Below, piece after piece: positions 50,506 to 59,340 of a stretch of 64,000 nt of DNA. The translations under genes and the position numbers were made by a program. The number at the start of each line of letters is the position of its first letter. The first letter of the stretch is position 1. The notes beneath the pieces were generated by a model. It saw only the letters and a program-made list of their open reading frames with translations, was not told where the DNA came from and did no database searches. This DNA is from Brenneria nigrifluens DSM 30175 = ATCC 13028 (GTDB taxonomy: Bacteria > Pseudomonadota > Gammaproteobacteria > Enterobacterales > Enterobacteriaceae), in NCBI RefSeq assembly GCF_005484965.1, contig NZ_CP034036.1, positions 4,092,001 through 4,156,000 of the forward strand, read 5' to 3'.

Positions 50506-50534
50506 CGTTAATAATAAGTTTTGCGGGCGATAAA

Positions 50535-50567
50535 AATAAAAACGGCGTTGATCCGAAAATCAACGCC
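50535..50567 (-). terminator. Terminator of topB
   Basis: Minus strand GGCGTTGAT / ATCAACGCC stem followed by GTTTTTATTTTT. The 240 bases between it and the topB stop hold no convincing gene. Confidence 0.85.
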
Positions 50568-50810
50568 CTGGGGTCGGTACCTTAACCTTTCATATAATCA
50601 AACAGACTCCGGGGAGGAACCTAGTGTCCCGGCGCGTTTTTCACGGAGTCGCATGCGCCTTGTCAACCAACCTGAGTGTGGAGGCCGCTGACCGGACTGA
50701 AGTAGAAAAAAACCATGGAAGAATTTTCCTACCACCGCAGTCACGGGGTACCCTGCATCAAAGCCAGTTCACCTTAGCAAAAGTTTCCACCATATACATC
50801 AGGCAATCTC

Positions 50811-52844
50811 TTACTCCGATGCGGTTGCTTTATTTTTAGCCGCTGTTTTCCCTTTATATCGTTTACCGTTACGGTTGGTTTTAGTCCCAATATTGACAAT
50901 ACCCTGGCAGGTTGGGTAATTGATACATCCCCAAAAAGCGCCACTGCCTTTCTTGCCCGCACGCCGGCGCATCGCTCCGCCACAGACAGGGCAAGGAGGA
51001 GATGGCGGCGCAGTGAACTTCACCGCCTGCGTTTTACCTTTCTCGACCAGATGCCCCGTCCACTGTGCCTGCCGCGACATAAACGTTTCCAGCGTCATCT
51101 GCCCCTGGGCAATCTCATCCAACGCCTGTTCCCATAGCGCCGTCATACCCGGATTTGTCAGCGCCGCCGGCAGGGCATCAATCAACTCGCCGGCAATCGG
51201 TGTGGAGAACAAGAATTTTCCTTTTTTCTCCAGGTATCCCCGCTTGAATAGCGTTTCCAGGATAGCGGCTCGCGTCGCTTCAGTTCCCAATCCGGCATTC
51301 TCTTTCAAAATTTTCTTAAGTTGAGGATCGCTGACGAATGCAGCTGCATTTTTCATCGCCGCAATCAACGTTCCATCAGTGAAGTGCGCCGGCGGCTTTG
51401 TTTGCAGGGTTTTAAGTTCAGCGCCGGCTACGGCACAGGACTGTCCTTTAACAAGTGTCGGGAGACGGGCCTCATCATCGTCATTCTCCTTCGATTCACT
51501 GCCTTCATGCTGAAACAACGCTTTCCAGCCTGCTACGATCTCAACCTTACCGCGGGTACGAAACAGTTGGCCGCCAATATTGAAGGTTGCTTCAGTTACA
51601 TCGACTTCATGGAACGGCAGGAACTGTGCCAGGTAATGCTGGCGTATCAGTTGGTAGACCCTGAGCTCATCGGCAGACAACTTACTCAGGTCGAACGGCT
51701 GTTTTGTAGGAATAATACCGTGGTGAGCGGTGATTTTCTTATCGTTCCAGATCCGTGAAACGAAACCTGTATCGAGTTTAGCCACTGTCGCACTCAGTGT
51801 GGGATCCGTTCGCGTAATGGCATTGAAAACCTGTGGGATTTCTTCACGCATTGACGTCGGCAGATAACCGCAATCGGTGCGGGGATAGGTTGTCGCTTTG
51901 TGGGTTTCATACAACGATTGAGCAATGCTCAATACCTGGTTTGCGCTCATTCCCCATTGGCGAGAGCAGACCTGCTGCAGTGTACCCAGATCAAAGGCCA
52001 GAGGGGCAGACTCTTTCTTGCGTTCCGTCCCCAGATCAAGAATCAGGGCGCTACCCGTTTGCTGGCAAAGTTGCAGCACGGCCTGCGCCACATTTTGCTG
52101 AATACAGCGTTTCTCCTCGTCACAGTAGTTGGCGGCGGGCACCCAGTTGGCAGGGAAATTGATCCCCTCCTTCTGCAACATAGCCTGTACCTGCCAGTGC
52201 GGTTTTGACACAAAACTGGCAATTTCACGGTCACGGTTCACGACCAGCGCCAACGCGGGCGTCTGCACCCGGCCGATCGACAAGACCTCGCCATACCCTT
52301 GTTCCCGGGCTTTCAGGGTATAAAGCCGGGTCAGGTTCATTCCCGTCATCCAGTCAGCCCGCGCTCGCGCCATGCCGGCATGGTAAAGCGCCGCCGTCTT
52401 TTCACCAGGCAGCTTATTCGCCAGTGCCTGGCGAATACTCGCCTCATCCAGCGCGGATAACCAGAGCCGCTGTACGGCCCCCGTAAAGTGACAATACTCC
52501 AGCAGCTCGCGGGCGATGACCTCGCCTTCCCGATCGGCATCAGTGGCGATGACCACGGAGTCCACTTGCTTCAGAAGTGACCTGACAACGGCAAACTGAT
52601 CCGCCGTATCTTTTTTAACGGTCATTTTCCACTGCGTCGGCACGATGGGCAGTACGGACTCGCGCCATGGGTTGCCGTACTGTTCACCGTAGGTCTCAGG
52701 TTGAGCCTGCTCTAATAGATGCCCTACAGCCCAGGTAACAATGACTCCGGGGCCGGCAAGATAACCCTGCTTACGTTGGGTCGCCCCAAGGATGGCGCCG
52801 ATATCCTTACCCTGGGACGGTTTCTCACAGAGATAGAGTTGCAT
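50811..52844 (-). CDS. topB: DNA topoisomerase III (ICE type)
   Basis: 677 residues. Opening MQLYLCEKPSQGKDIGAILG is the TOPRIM start; IATDADREGEVIARE holds the DxDxE-type metal site; SIGRVQTPALALVV and the TYPRTDCGYL motif contains the catalytic Tyr. A single zinc finger (CPVCGGAMRR..., CINYPTCQG) ends the protein, followed by a Lys-rich tail. Type IA enzyme that resolves single-strand-linked DNA, useful for ICE replication or transfer. GGAGG precedes the start. Confidence 0.95.
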   Translation of the reverse strand: MQLYLCEKPSQGKDIGAILGATQRKQGYLAGPGVIVTWAVGHLLEQAQPETYGEQYGNPWRESVLPIVPTQWKMTVKKDTADQFAVVRSLLKQVDSVVIATDADREGEVIARELLEYCHFTGAVQRLWLSALDEASIRQALANKLPGEKTAALYHAGMARARADWMTGMNLTRLYTLKAREQGYGEVLSIGRVQTPALALVVNRDREIASFVSKPHWQVQAMLQKEGINFPANWVPAANYCDEEKRCIQQNVAQAVLQLCQQTGSALILDLGTERKKESAPLAFDLGTLQQVCSRQWGMSANQVLSIAQSLYETHKATTYPRTDCGYLPTSMREEIPQVFNAITRTDPTLSATVAKLDTGFVSRIWNDKKITAHHGIIPTKQPFDLSKLSADELRVYQLIRQHYLAQFLPFHEVDVTEATFNIGGQLFRTRGKVEIVAGWKALFQHEGSESKENDDDEARLPTLVKGQSCAVAGAELKTLQTKPPAHFTDGTLIAAMKNAAAFVSDPQLKKILKENAGLGTEATRAAILETLFKRGYLEKKGKFLFSTPIAGELIDALPAALTNPGMTALWEQALDEIAQGQMTLETFMSRQAQWTGHLVEKGKTQAVKFTAPPSPPCPVCGGAMRRRAGKKGSGAFWGCINYPTCQGIVNIGTKTNRNGKRYKGKTAAKNKATASE

Positions 52845-52858
52845 CTGATCGCCTCCAG

Positions 52859-53425
52859 TCAGCTCACCTGACCGTTAGCAACCTGCTGCAGCTGCTTCAT
52901 TAAGCGCCCCAAATACGCATCGGTCAGATGCGAACTATCCGGGGAACTGTAAGTCACCTTCAAACGACTGCCGGCACCGGATTTCTCGACTTCCAGCACC
53001 AGGCGATCGCTTCCTTTCCATTCCTGCCCCATTTTATAGTAGCTGCCCTTTACCGCTGACCATACAGAGTGGGCTTCATCGACAGAGCCGGCACTCCAGT
53101 CACCGTACTGATCACGCTTACGCAAACTTTCCAGTTCATCTGACGAGATAAACTGATAATGGCTTTTGAGGCGGGCCGCGGCAGTATCAACATCCACGGG
53201 AAGGGTATAAACATGGAGCACATTTTGACGCGGGCCGGTGTTTCCGGCTTTGGTCATCCATGGCATGTCACTGTCATTAGCACTATTAGCACTGCCGCCG
53301 GCCAGCGAATGGGCGGCATCACTGATTTTTTGATTCCACGCAGCGAGGTCGCTACCGGCGCAACCGCTTAAAATCAGCGCCGTGCAAAATAGAGCAGGCA
53401 TTAACGCTTTCTTGTAAGGGCTCAT
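52859..53425 (-). CDS. ICE lipoprotein of unknown function
   Basis: 188 residues. Lipobox LILSGCAG (Cys about 22). The mature part contains PVDVDTAAARLKSHYQF and ends with a helix LTDAYLGRLMKQLQQVANG. A BamC-like appearance but no firm family. Coupled to the TIGR03761 gene by ATGA and 14 bases from topB. Confidence 0.7.
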   Translation of the reverse strand: MSPYKKALMPALFCTALILSGCAGSDLAAWNQKISDAAHSLAGGSANSANDSDMPWMTKAGNTGPRQNVLHVYTLPVDVDTAAARLKSHYQFISSDELESLRKRDQYGDWSAGSVDEAHSVWSAVKGSYYKMGQEWKGSDRLVLEVEKSGAGSRLKVTYSSPDSSHLTDAYLGRLMKQLQQVANGQVS

Positions 53426-54165
53426 GCATTGCCTCCTTTATCAGAGGAAGAATCAGCGGAGACAGTGACAGGATTACGTAACGGCGGGGAGAACGTTGAA
53501 CGTTTCACACCCGTTAAGATATCTGCATCCGGTTCACCTAACCGTTTGATAGCCTCAAGACCGGCTGGCGTTTGTAGACGAATATCATCGCGGGTCACGC
53601 TGACAGAATGATATTGTTGTACCACCCCGTATACCTGCCGAACCCAGTGCCCTCCCTTACTCAGCAAATCATCGCGTTTCTGACGTGAAATCAAACCGTA
53701 ATGCCAGGCCTGGAAAGCTTTCATCGCAAGCTGATCGAAACCAACCAGTAGCCAGACACAACGGTAACCCAGGGGAGTTCGGCTGAATACACCGATATTT
53801 AAAGGCGAAACGGAGTAAACATCGGACATCGTGATCTGACCCGGCAAATCGGATAAGGTGTTTTCAAGCTCAGCAACGGCCTTTTGTAACCGTGCGGTTC
53901 CTCGCTCTATCGCCTGCTCCAATAACAACATCGCGTCGTCGGCGTACGGGTTGTCACTATCCGAATCGGCATTGATTTTACCTGCCCTGGCGATGACCTG
54001 GGGCATGCTAACTATTTGAGGTTTTTTTGACTCTTTCTGACGTTGACGGCCTTCCCATAAAAGGATGGCATATTGGGTATGCAGTTGAACTGTTAAAGTC
54101 GACTTCAGTGCCCCCGCCTTTCCCCGTGCGGAAGTGTCTGGAGAATTGTTTGCTGTATCTGCCAT
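53422..54165 (-). CDS. ICE protein TIGR03761 (PFL_4669) family
   Basis: 247 residues from ATG 54165 (AAGG, spacing 9). The block ITMSDVYSVSPLNIGVFSRTPLGYRCVWLLVGFDQLAMKAFQAWHYGLISR is characteristic. A helical, cytoplasmic protein with unknown role in ICE DNA processing. Preceded by the repeat array at 54239-54745, which must contain its promoter. Confidence 0.85.
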   Translation of the reverse strand: MADTANNSPDTSARGKAGALKSTLTVQLHTQYAILLWEGRQRQKESKKPQIVSMPQVIARAGKINADSDSDNPYADDAMLLLEQAIERGTARLQKAVAELENTLSDLPGQITMSDVYSVSPLNIGVFSRTPLGYRCVWLLVGFDQLAMKAFQAWHYGLISRQKRDDLLSKGGHWVRQVYGVVQQYHSVSVTRDDIRLQTPAGLEAIKRLGEPDADILTGVKRSTFSPPLRNPVTVSADSSSDKGGNA

Positions 54166-54238
54166 CTTGAGCATCCTTCTGTCTGCTGAGAGTATGTTTG
54201 GCTTGAAATAGTCTCGGCAGGGCCAGAAAGCAGCAATT

Positions 54239-54745
54239 CAAAACTCTTTTTGGTTTGTGAAGAGAAAGTGTAAAAGGCGGGGTGTTTATTTTTTAATCTT
54301 GCTGGCACTGCCAGCAAGCTCACTTTTTAACCACCGATGAATATACTGTGTGATATGAGATGTGTATTTGGTTCAGTATCCTGCAGTAGCAGGCCGGAAA
54401 ACCTGCGACCTGCACGACTATCCAAAACGCTTTTTGGTGTGTGAAGAAAGAGTCCAGAAGGCAATGTGCTCATTTTTTAATCTTGTTGGCACTGCCAACA
54501 AGCTCACTTTTTAACCACCAATGAGTATCCTGAGTGATACAAGATACGTATTTAGTTCAGTATCCCGCAGTAGCAGGCCGGAAAAACCTGCGACCTGCAC
54601 GACTATCCAAAACGCTTTTTGGTGCGCAAAGAAAGAGTCTAGAAGGCAATATGCTCATTTTTTAATCTTGCTGGCACTGCCAGCAAGGTCGTTTTTTAAC
54701 CACCAATAAATATCCTGAGTGATACAAGATACTAGTTCTATTCAG
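54239..54745. repeat. Tandem array of a 184-bp unit (2.7 copies)
   Basis: Units begin at about 54239, 54422 and 54607. Each has CCAAAACGCTTTTTGG-like hairpin, a T-rich block, a hairpin (CTTGCTGGCA/TGCCAGCAAG, or CTTGTTGGCA/TGCCAACAAG in unit 2, a compensated change), TTTTTAACCACC, and GC-rich GCAGG/CCTGC hairpin near the end. The array fills the gap between the TIGR03761 gene and the Abi gene. May be a centromere-like site, an origin component, or tandem RNA genes. Confidence 0.8.
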
Positions 54746-54806
54746 TACATTGCAGATCACAGGCTCCGCAGGCTGGTGAAATAGCCACCAAAGGCAGAAT
54801 CTGAGC

Positions 54807-55805
54807 TCACATACGGATAAAATCAGGACCAATAATGGCAATGATACGTGTACGATTTGTCAGTCTTACGATCTTTTGCTGGCTGAGCCCCCGTAACAAT
54901 CTTCTGACTTCTTTACTCCGTCTGATATTCAGGCCGTTCGCCAGTTGTTTGCGACTAATGAAACTAAGCAGCCCCTCCTGAGTAGCCAGCGTTTCAAAAC
55001 GAATATGGTGGCCTTCAGCCAGGAATGCGGAATGCCGTCCCGGGCTGAGCCAGTACAGTGCCTCCAGCATATCGTTCCAGGCTCTGCGTAGCAGTTGTAG
55101 TGAAGCATTCAGTCCGTACACCGGTCGGTTATAATCTGGCGCGCCGGTAAGTGGATTTTCTTCCTGAAATTTCCAGATGGCTTCATGGTGGGCAAGACGA
55201 TTACGCAGATCACGGATACGAGTAAATTTTTTTTCCAGAATATAACGTCCCGTTCTGGCTGGTGCACCAGGGAAGACCTCCGGTAGCAACTGAGGCCACA
55301 GCAGCGAACGGTTTCGGGGCTCATTATAATTACTCGTCAGGAAATTGGTCCAGAAACCAAAATCCAGTCCAGAAATCACCCGTTCCGCAGTGGGTTGTTT
55401 ACCTGCATCTCTGATCCGCTTTGATACCTTGCGAATGCAATCTTCTTCCCAGGCTGTTCTGTCATAAACAGGCTTTCCGTCACGATGAATAATCTGACCA
55501 CGGGCATTTTTCTTAAATCGTTTTCCCTGACGGATCCAGACCTTATCACCAATATAACGGGGCAAATCAAAGATCCAGTTGGCATCCGTGCGCCAATGTC
55601 CCACAGCCCCGGGCATAGGATGATGGCGAATGCTGTGATCGATGGCATTGCGCAGCGTCACTTCAAGACACTGCATAAGTGGCTGCATTGCACTGGCAAT
55701 TGCCTTGTTCCAGTTATATCCTCCCAGCTCTTCACCAGGCTTAAGTTTCAGCACATCGGCGTAAATTTTTAGCCGCTCGGCTGAGATATAATCTTCCAAC
55801 TGCAT
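54807..55805 (-). CDS. Abi family protein, HEPN-type predicted RNase
   Basis: 332 residues. CLEVTLRNAIDHSIRHH and RDLRNRLAHHEAIW (about 225-238) give the R-x4-6-H HEPN active-site motif of AbiF/AbiD-like abortive infection proteins, which cleave RNA and arrest phage-infected cells. GGGAGGG precedes the start. Inserted between the repeat array and the replication gene; copies of the same repeat lie on both sides. Some Abi HEPN proteins are controlled by small structured RNAs. Confidence 0.85.
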   Translation of the reverse strand: MQLEDYISAERLKIYADVLKLKPGEELGGYNWNKAIASAMQPLMQCLEVTLRNAIDHSIRHHPMPGAVGHWRTDANWIFDLPRYIGDKVWIRQGKRFKKNARGQIIHRDGKPVYDRTAWEEDCIRKVSKRIRDAGKQPTAERVISGLDFGFWTNFLTSNYNEPRNRSLLWPQLLPEVFPGAPARTGRYILEKKFTRIRDLRNRLAHHEAIWKFQEENPLTGAPDYNRPVYGLNASLQLLRRAWNDMLEALYWLSPGRHSAFLAEGHHIRFETLATQEGLLSFISRKQLANGLNIRRSKEVRRLLRGLSQQKIVRLTNRTRIIAIIGPDFIRM

Positions 55806-55918
55806 TCTGCCCTCCCAGGCTCTTAGGTTGGAACAAAGTTGACGTGCCCACCGAATACTGATAGATTTTCCACATCAAGGCGCGGATTTCTTCGGACCCG
55901 TGCGTATAAGTTAGTATC

Positions 55919-55946
55919 GGAAAAGCCACCTTAGGGTGGCTTTTCT
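55919..55946. terminator. Two-way terminator upstream of the Abi gene
   Basis: AAAAGCCACC / GGTGGCTTTT with a 4-base loop; T-runs on both strands. It insulates the Abi cassette from the replication operon. Confidence 0.75.
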
Positions 55947-56114
55947 CGTTCTGAGAGAAAATAGATCCCCGGCTGTCTATTCCGGGAAGAATCGCCTTCA
56001 AACTCTCCGCCAACTGATCAACTGGCAATACGCCCGTTCTGGCATAGCATAAAACAGAACAAATTAAGCTCGCCAGTTCCAAAACGCAATGAACGGGAAG
56101 CTTTTCTGAGCACA

Positions 56115-56162
56115 GTGCTCATTTTTTAATCTTGCTGGCACTGCCAGCAAGGTCGTTTTTTA
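56115..56162. repeat. Isolated copy of the array hairpin block
   Basis: About 48 bases nearly identical to the core of array unit 3 (T-rich block, CTTGCTGGCA/TGCCAGCAAG, GGTCGTTTTTT). With the array it makes direct repeats on each side of the Abi gene. Confidence 0.8.
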
Positions 56163-56183
56163 TACAACCGTACCAAAACCCAC

Positions 56184-57464
56184 TCATTTTCTAATTTTGG
56201 CTCGTGCCATTTCCTGACGTAATTTGGCCACAACACCACTGACATATTCTCGTGAAGCTGCTTGAGGACAAACGGGTTGCGTTGATGTTGACATGGGCAC
56301 CGGGCGTAGAGTCGAACGTATTGCTTCAGGTTTAACCGGGTGGGAAGATTTTCCTGCTGTGAACAATTCCCCGTTCCGGGCGCGTTTTATCACCGTCAGC
56401 AGCCAGGCAGTCGGGTTATTCAGGTTTCCTCTGACCATCGTCTGAACAAGGCTATCCAACACTTGCCGGGCAGCCTCAGCAGGCAATGCGCAAAGCTGAG
56501 CGGTGATCTGCCGGCGATCATCCTCAGCCATGCTGCGTTGCAGTTCGGCTGGTAGTTCTGGTACGTACGTTTTTTTATTCACACTGTGTGTGAAATTACG
56601 TACGTTACAGTTCGGTTTGGTTGAATCCTTGTAAGTAACTGATTCCAGAATGAGTTCGGAAAACGAACTCTGTATTTCATTACCCGTTTCATGACTGAGT
56701 TCGGTATCCGAACTGCGCTTAAATTGACTGAGTTCGGCATCCGAACCGGGGGTATTATTACCGGGTTCGGTTATAGAACCATAGGAAATAGGCTCCCTGA
56801 GGGGCACTCGGTTCGCCATTTGCTGTGGCGTTTGCGGCGCACCCAATCGTTCAACAATCGCCGCCATCTGCGAATGCTGATGACGCATTGTCGGGTCATG
56901 TTGGATATCGGACAGCACTGACCAGGCCGTTTGATTCACTGTGCGGTTTTTATGCTCACAGGCCGCAGCCAGCGTATCAAGCCAGGTCGGATCTAATGTC
57001 TCAGCATCACGGGCGGATAATGGTTCATCGTGTTGCGCATAGATGTTTCCCCGGACTCGACCTTTGTCATCACGAACACGGCGACACAGGCTGAGCCAGC
57101 CGGTAAGGCGTAACATCAACAAAACGCGACTAACGGTCTCACGGGATGCTTTGCCGTTAAATGGAGAAGCAAGCTGCAACTGTAATTCATCATAAGTCGG
57201 AAATACGGCCCCCTGATTCTGTTGCGCATACAGACGGATCATTATCCACGCTGTTTTATCCAGTGGCGATAAACGCGTGTCCAACAATAATCGGCGGGGT
57301 ATGGAATCATGCACATTGCCCATATAGAGCAGGCCACTACGCAGATTCGTAACATCGGCGCTACCCGTGTGTTTTTCCGCGTTTATTCGCTCCGCCATTC
57401 GGGCATTCATTTGCGCCAGTGTAAAGGAGATCAGGCTATCATCAGGTATTCGAGTTGTAGTCAT
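56184..57464 (-). CDS. STY4528-family replication protein
   Basis: 426 residues. RLLLDTRLSPLDKTAWIMIRLYAQQNQGAVFPTYDELQLQLAS with the following SRETVSRVLLMLRLTGWLSLCRR region is a winged-helix pair of the pathogenicity-island replication family named for STY4528. The middle (about 225-275) encodes four palindromic DNA repeats. Probably binds an ICE origin and starts autonomous replication after excision. Shine-Dalgarno AAGGA is weakly placed. Confidence 0.85.
   Translation of the reverse strand: MTTTRIPDDSLISFTLAQMNARMAERINAEKHTGSADVTNLRSGLLYMGNVHDSIPRRLLLDTRLSPLDKTAWIMIRLYAQQNQGAVFPTYDELQLQLASPFNGKASRETVSRVLLMLRLTGWLSLCRRVRDDKGRVRGNIYAQHDEPLSARDAETLDPTWLDTLAAACEHKNRTVNQTAWSVLSDIQHDPTMRHQHSQMAAIVERLGAPQTPQQMANRVPLREPISYGSITEPGNNTPGSDAELSQFKRSSDTELSHETGNEIQSSFSELILESVTYKDSTKPNCNVRNFTHSVNKKTYVPELPAELQRSMAEDDRRQITAQLCALPAEAARQVLDSLVQTMVRGNLNNPTAWLLTVIKRARNGELFTAGKSSHPVKPEAIRSTLRPVPMSTSTQPVCPQAASREYVSGVVAKLRQEMARAKIRK
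56652..56780. repeat. Four palindromic iterons inside the replication gene
   Basis: GAGTTCGGnnnnCGAACTC-type sites at 56652, 56697, 56730 and 56764, spaced 45, 33 and 34 bases. Arms GTTCGG/CCGAAC are perfect in sites 2 and 3. Spacings near three and four helical turns fit an initiator-binding origin, as in phage lambda gene O. Confidence 0.65.
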
Positions 57465-57603
57465 GGATTTAGCGGATCCTTAATCACGCGCCCTGTGCCA
57501 ACAAATATGGCGAAGGAGTCAAACTGCAATCGTGCAGGCAATGCTGCACATAGCTAAAGGCACTCAGTCCTGTACCCGGTACCCAGGCACAGGGTGAATG
57601 TCG

Positions 57604-57867
57604 TCACTTCCAAATTTCATTGTTATAGCGTTCGTGGGTGAGTAACTCCCAGTCTGCGCCACTGTTACGGCTTAACAGCCGCCAGGCGGCCCCGACATTA
57701 ATCTTTATCCAGGCACGCCCGGGGGCGTGCTTACCTTTTACATGGATATTTTTGTAATTCCGCTCGCCGCGGCGAAACTGCTGAACCAGCGCTTTCGCTT
57801 TTTTCTGGCAAGATGGCGGCGCAGAACGAGGGGCCTGCAAACCGGGCATCAAGATCATGGGCTTCAT
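57604..57867 (-). CDS. Small basic ICE protein (87 aa)
   Basis: 87 residues, basic, ending AAWRLLSRNSGADWELLTHERYNNEI. The shape recalls RelE/ParE-like proteins but no catalytic residues can be assigned. Start overlaps the DUF2857 stop (ATGA), so it is made with it. Conserved position in this ICE type. Confidence 0.7.
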   Translation of the reverse strand: MKPMILMPGLQAPRSAPPSCQKKAKALVQQFRRGERNYKNIHVKGKHAPGRAWIKINVGAAWRLLSRNSGADWELLTHERYNNEIWK

Positions 57868-58487
57868 GCCGGCCTCCTCACCGTTCCTCTCTCGGCACGA
57901 TTACGAACCGCCTGAATGGCTTTTTTGGCCGTGTTGGTATGAGGCACATCGAAGCCGCGTACCGCGTGCCACACAGCCGTGAGTGACACATCCATTTGCT
58001 CGGCGGCCAGCATCATGACATCCAGACCATCCGCGCTTGAGGGATCGTCAATGCCTGACTTTTGCCACTGGCGCCACAGCGTCGCATTTTCTTCATCACT
58101 GAGTGCGGCGCAACGCCCCTGGCGGATACTGATACCGGTCATACGCCGACGCGCGGCGACTTCAACCGTCGTCAACCCAAAATAGTGCTGCATCATCTCA
58201 ATAGAACCACCCAGCGCCAGGGCACGGTCAATACGTTGCATGCGTTGTTGCTCGCGACGCGCATGCTGCAGCATCAATGAGAAGTTTTCATGGTGGATTT
58301 GAAATGTCAGTACCGATACTGGGCTGTTCAGCAGATAATGCAGATCTTCAACAGTTAAACCATGCAGCAGTTGCATTTCCTCTGTGGTCAGTCCCAGAGA
58401 CTCACAACGGCGTATATAGCCGGACTTCAACTCCATAACCAACTGCGTTAACAAGCTGTTGGTCGCCTGAGATAAGCTGTTACTCAT
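57864..58487 (-). CDS. DUF2857 protein
   Basis: 207 residues. LTTEEMQLLHGLTVEDLHYLLNSPVSVLTFQIHH is the DUF2857 signature; a later segment (EVAARRRMTGIS) resembles an HTH, suggesting DNA binding. Part of the ICE replication/partition operon; in related elements a FlhC-like activator-type role has been suggested but nothing here proves it. Confidence 0.85.
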   Translation of the reverse strand: MSNSLSQATNSLLTQLVMELKSGYIRRCESLGLTTEEMQLLHGLTVEDLHYLLNSPVSVLTFQIHHENFSLMLQHARREQQRMQRIDRALALGGSIEMMQHYFGLTTVEVAARRRMTGISIRQGRCAALSDEENATLWRQWQKSGIDDPSSADGLDVMMLAAEQMDVSLTAVWHAVRGFDVPHTNTAKKAIQAVRNRAERGTVRRPA

Positions 58488-58621
58488 CGTTGGTTCCCCC
58501 CCAGATATTCAGCCACCGGGCTCAAAGCAGTGAATGGCAAAAAAATAAAGCGGTAAGATAAGCAGGTCAGAAAAACAGGAGCCAGGGAAGGGTTACCCGT
58601 TGGCGATAATTGAATGCGCAT
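58484..58621 (-). CDS. 45-aa hydrophobic peptide between DUF2786 and DUF2857
   Basis: ATG 58621 overlaps the DUF2786 stop (TGATG) and its own stop overlaps the DUF2857 start (ATGA), so it fits the operon exactly. One hydrophobic stretch (APVFLTCLSYRFIFLPFTAL) is likely membrane-inserting. No family known to me. Overlaps on both sides argue that it is translated. Confidence 0.6.
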   Translation of the reverse strand: MRIQLSPTGNPSLAPVFLTCLSYRFIFLPFTALSPVAEYLGGNQR

Positions 58622-59340
58622 CACTGAACCTCCCGGCGATGACCAAGCGCGGCAGGCCCGGTTCCCTGTACACCGTGATGCAAACGGGCATTCTGTCCGG
58701 CTTCATACCCCTGCCGTCGGGCAATATCGTCACCGCGACATGTCTTGAGTGCGCGTGTTTGTAACTCGCCCATTCTCTGATTTTCCATCCATGACACCAT
58801 CAACTGGTGCTCCTGTTCAGAAACCCGAAACGTTGTAATGACCTGCCGAACGCCCAGAACCCATCCGGCCCGAAACTGCTCCGCTCGCGCACGGCGCGTA
58901 GTCAGTTTCAAACGCTTGTTCTGGATTTTCAAATAGGCTGAAGTGGCATCTTTCAACTGACGGCTAAGCACATCAAACGCATACGCGGCAATAGCCGGGC
59001 GTCCGCTAAAGCCATAGAACGTCACATTACGGCGATACCCGGACGGGGTTTCTCGCCAGGAGAAATACAGGCGGCACCCAAAGGCATGGCAAACGGCCCA
59101 TGCCAGACTGGACATCCACTCGGGGAGCTTGCTCTTAGCCTCTGACGGCGCCCCCTGACTTGGGGCCAGCTGTATTGATGAAAGACTCGCATCCAGCTCG
59201 CTGATACCGTATTTTTCCATCAGTTTTTGCGCCCGGGCCAACGCCAGACCAGCCTCATGGGCATTGCTGTTGCTACGAGCCAGCTCAAGAAGTTTACGAA
59301 CCAGTTTCACCAGGCGTTCTTGTCGTTGTGAAGAGCTCAT
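58621..59340 (-). CDS. DUF2786 protein
   Basis: 239 residues. LVRKLLELARSNSNAHEAGLALARAQKLMEKYGI is the DUF2786 N-terminal motif, common in phage and ICE proteins. The rest (about 70-190) is a mixed domain with FGCRLYFSW and FYGFSGRPAIAAYAFDVL. Start overlaps the parB stop. Role unknown. Confidence 0.88.
   Translation of the reverse strand: MSSSQRQERLVKLVRKLLELARSNSNAHEAGLALARAQKLMEKYGISELDASLSSIQLAPSQGAPSEAKSKLPEWMSSLAWAVCHAFGCRLYFSWRETPSGYRRNVTFYGFSGRPAIAAYAFDVLSRQLKDATSAYLKIQNKRLKLTTRRARAEQFRAGWVLGVRQVITTFRVSEQEHQLMVSWMENQRMGELQTRALKTCRGDDIARRQGYEAGQNARLHHGVQGTGPAALGHRREVQ

Larger units (their letters stand above)
55806..56183. other. 378-bp gap upstream of the Abi gene
   Basis: Contains a strong two-way hairpin terminator, a repeat copy at 56115-56162, and an open minus-strand frame (55741-56082, TTG start) that reads as a possible gene remnant but has no Shine-Dalgarno or recognised product. 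The Abi promoter should lie between the terminator and 55806. Confidence 0.4.

Noticed and set aside
54239..54745. CRISPR array
   Set aside because: Repeat unit is 184 bp with no short repeat/spacer alternation and no cas genes nearby.
55741..56082. 113-codon ORF upstream of the Abi gene
   Set aside because: TTG start without Shine-Dalgarno, crosses a strong terminator and overlaps the Abi start; at most a gene remnant.
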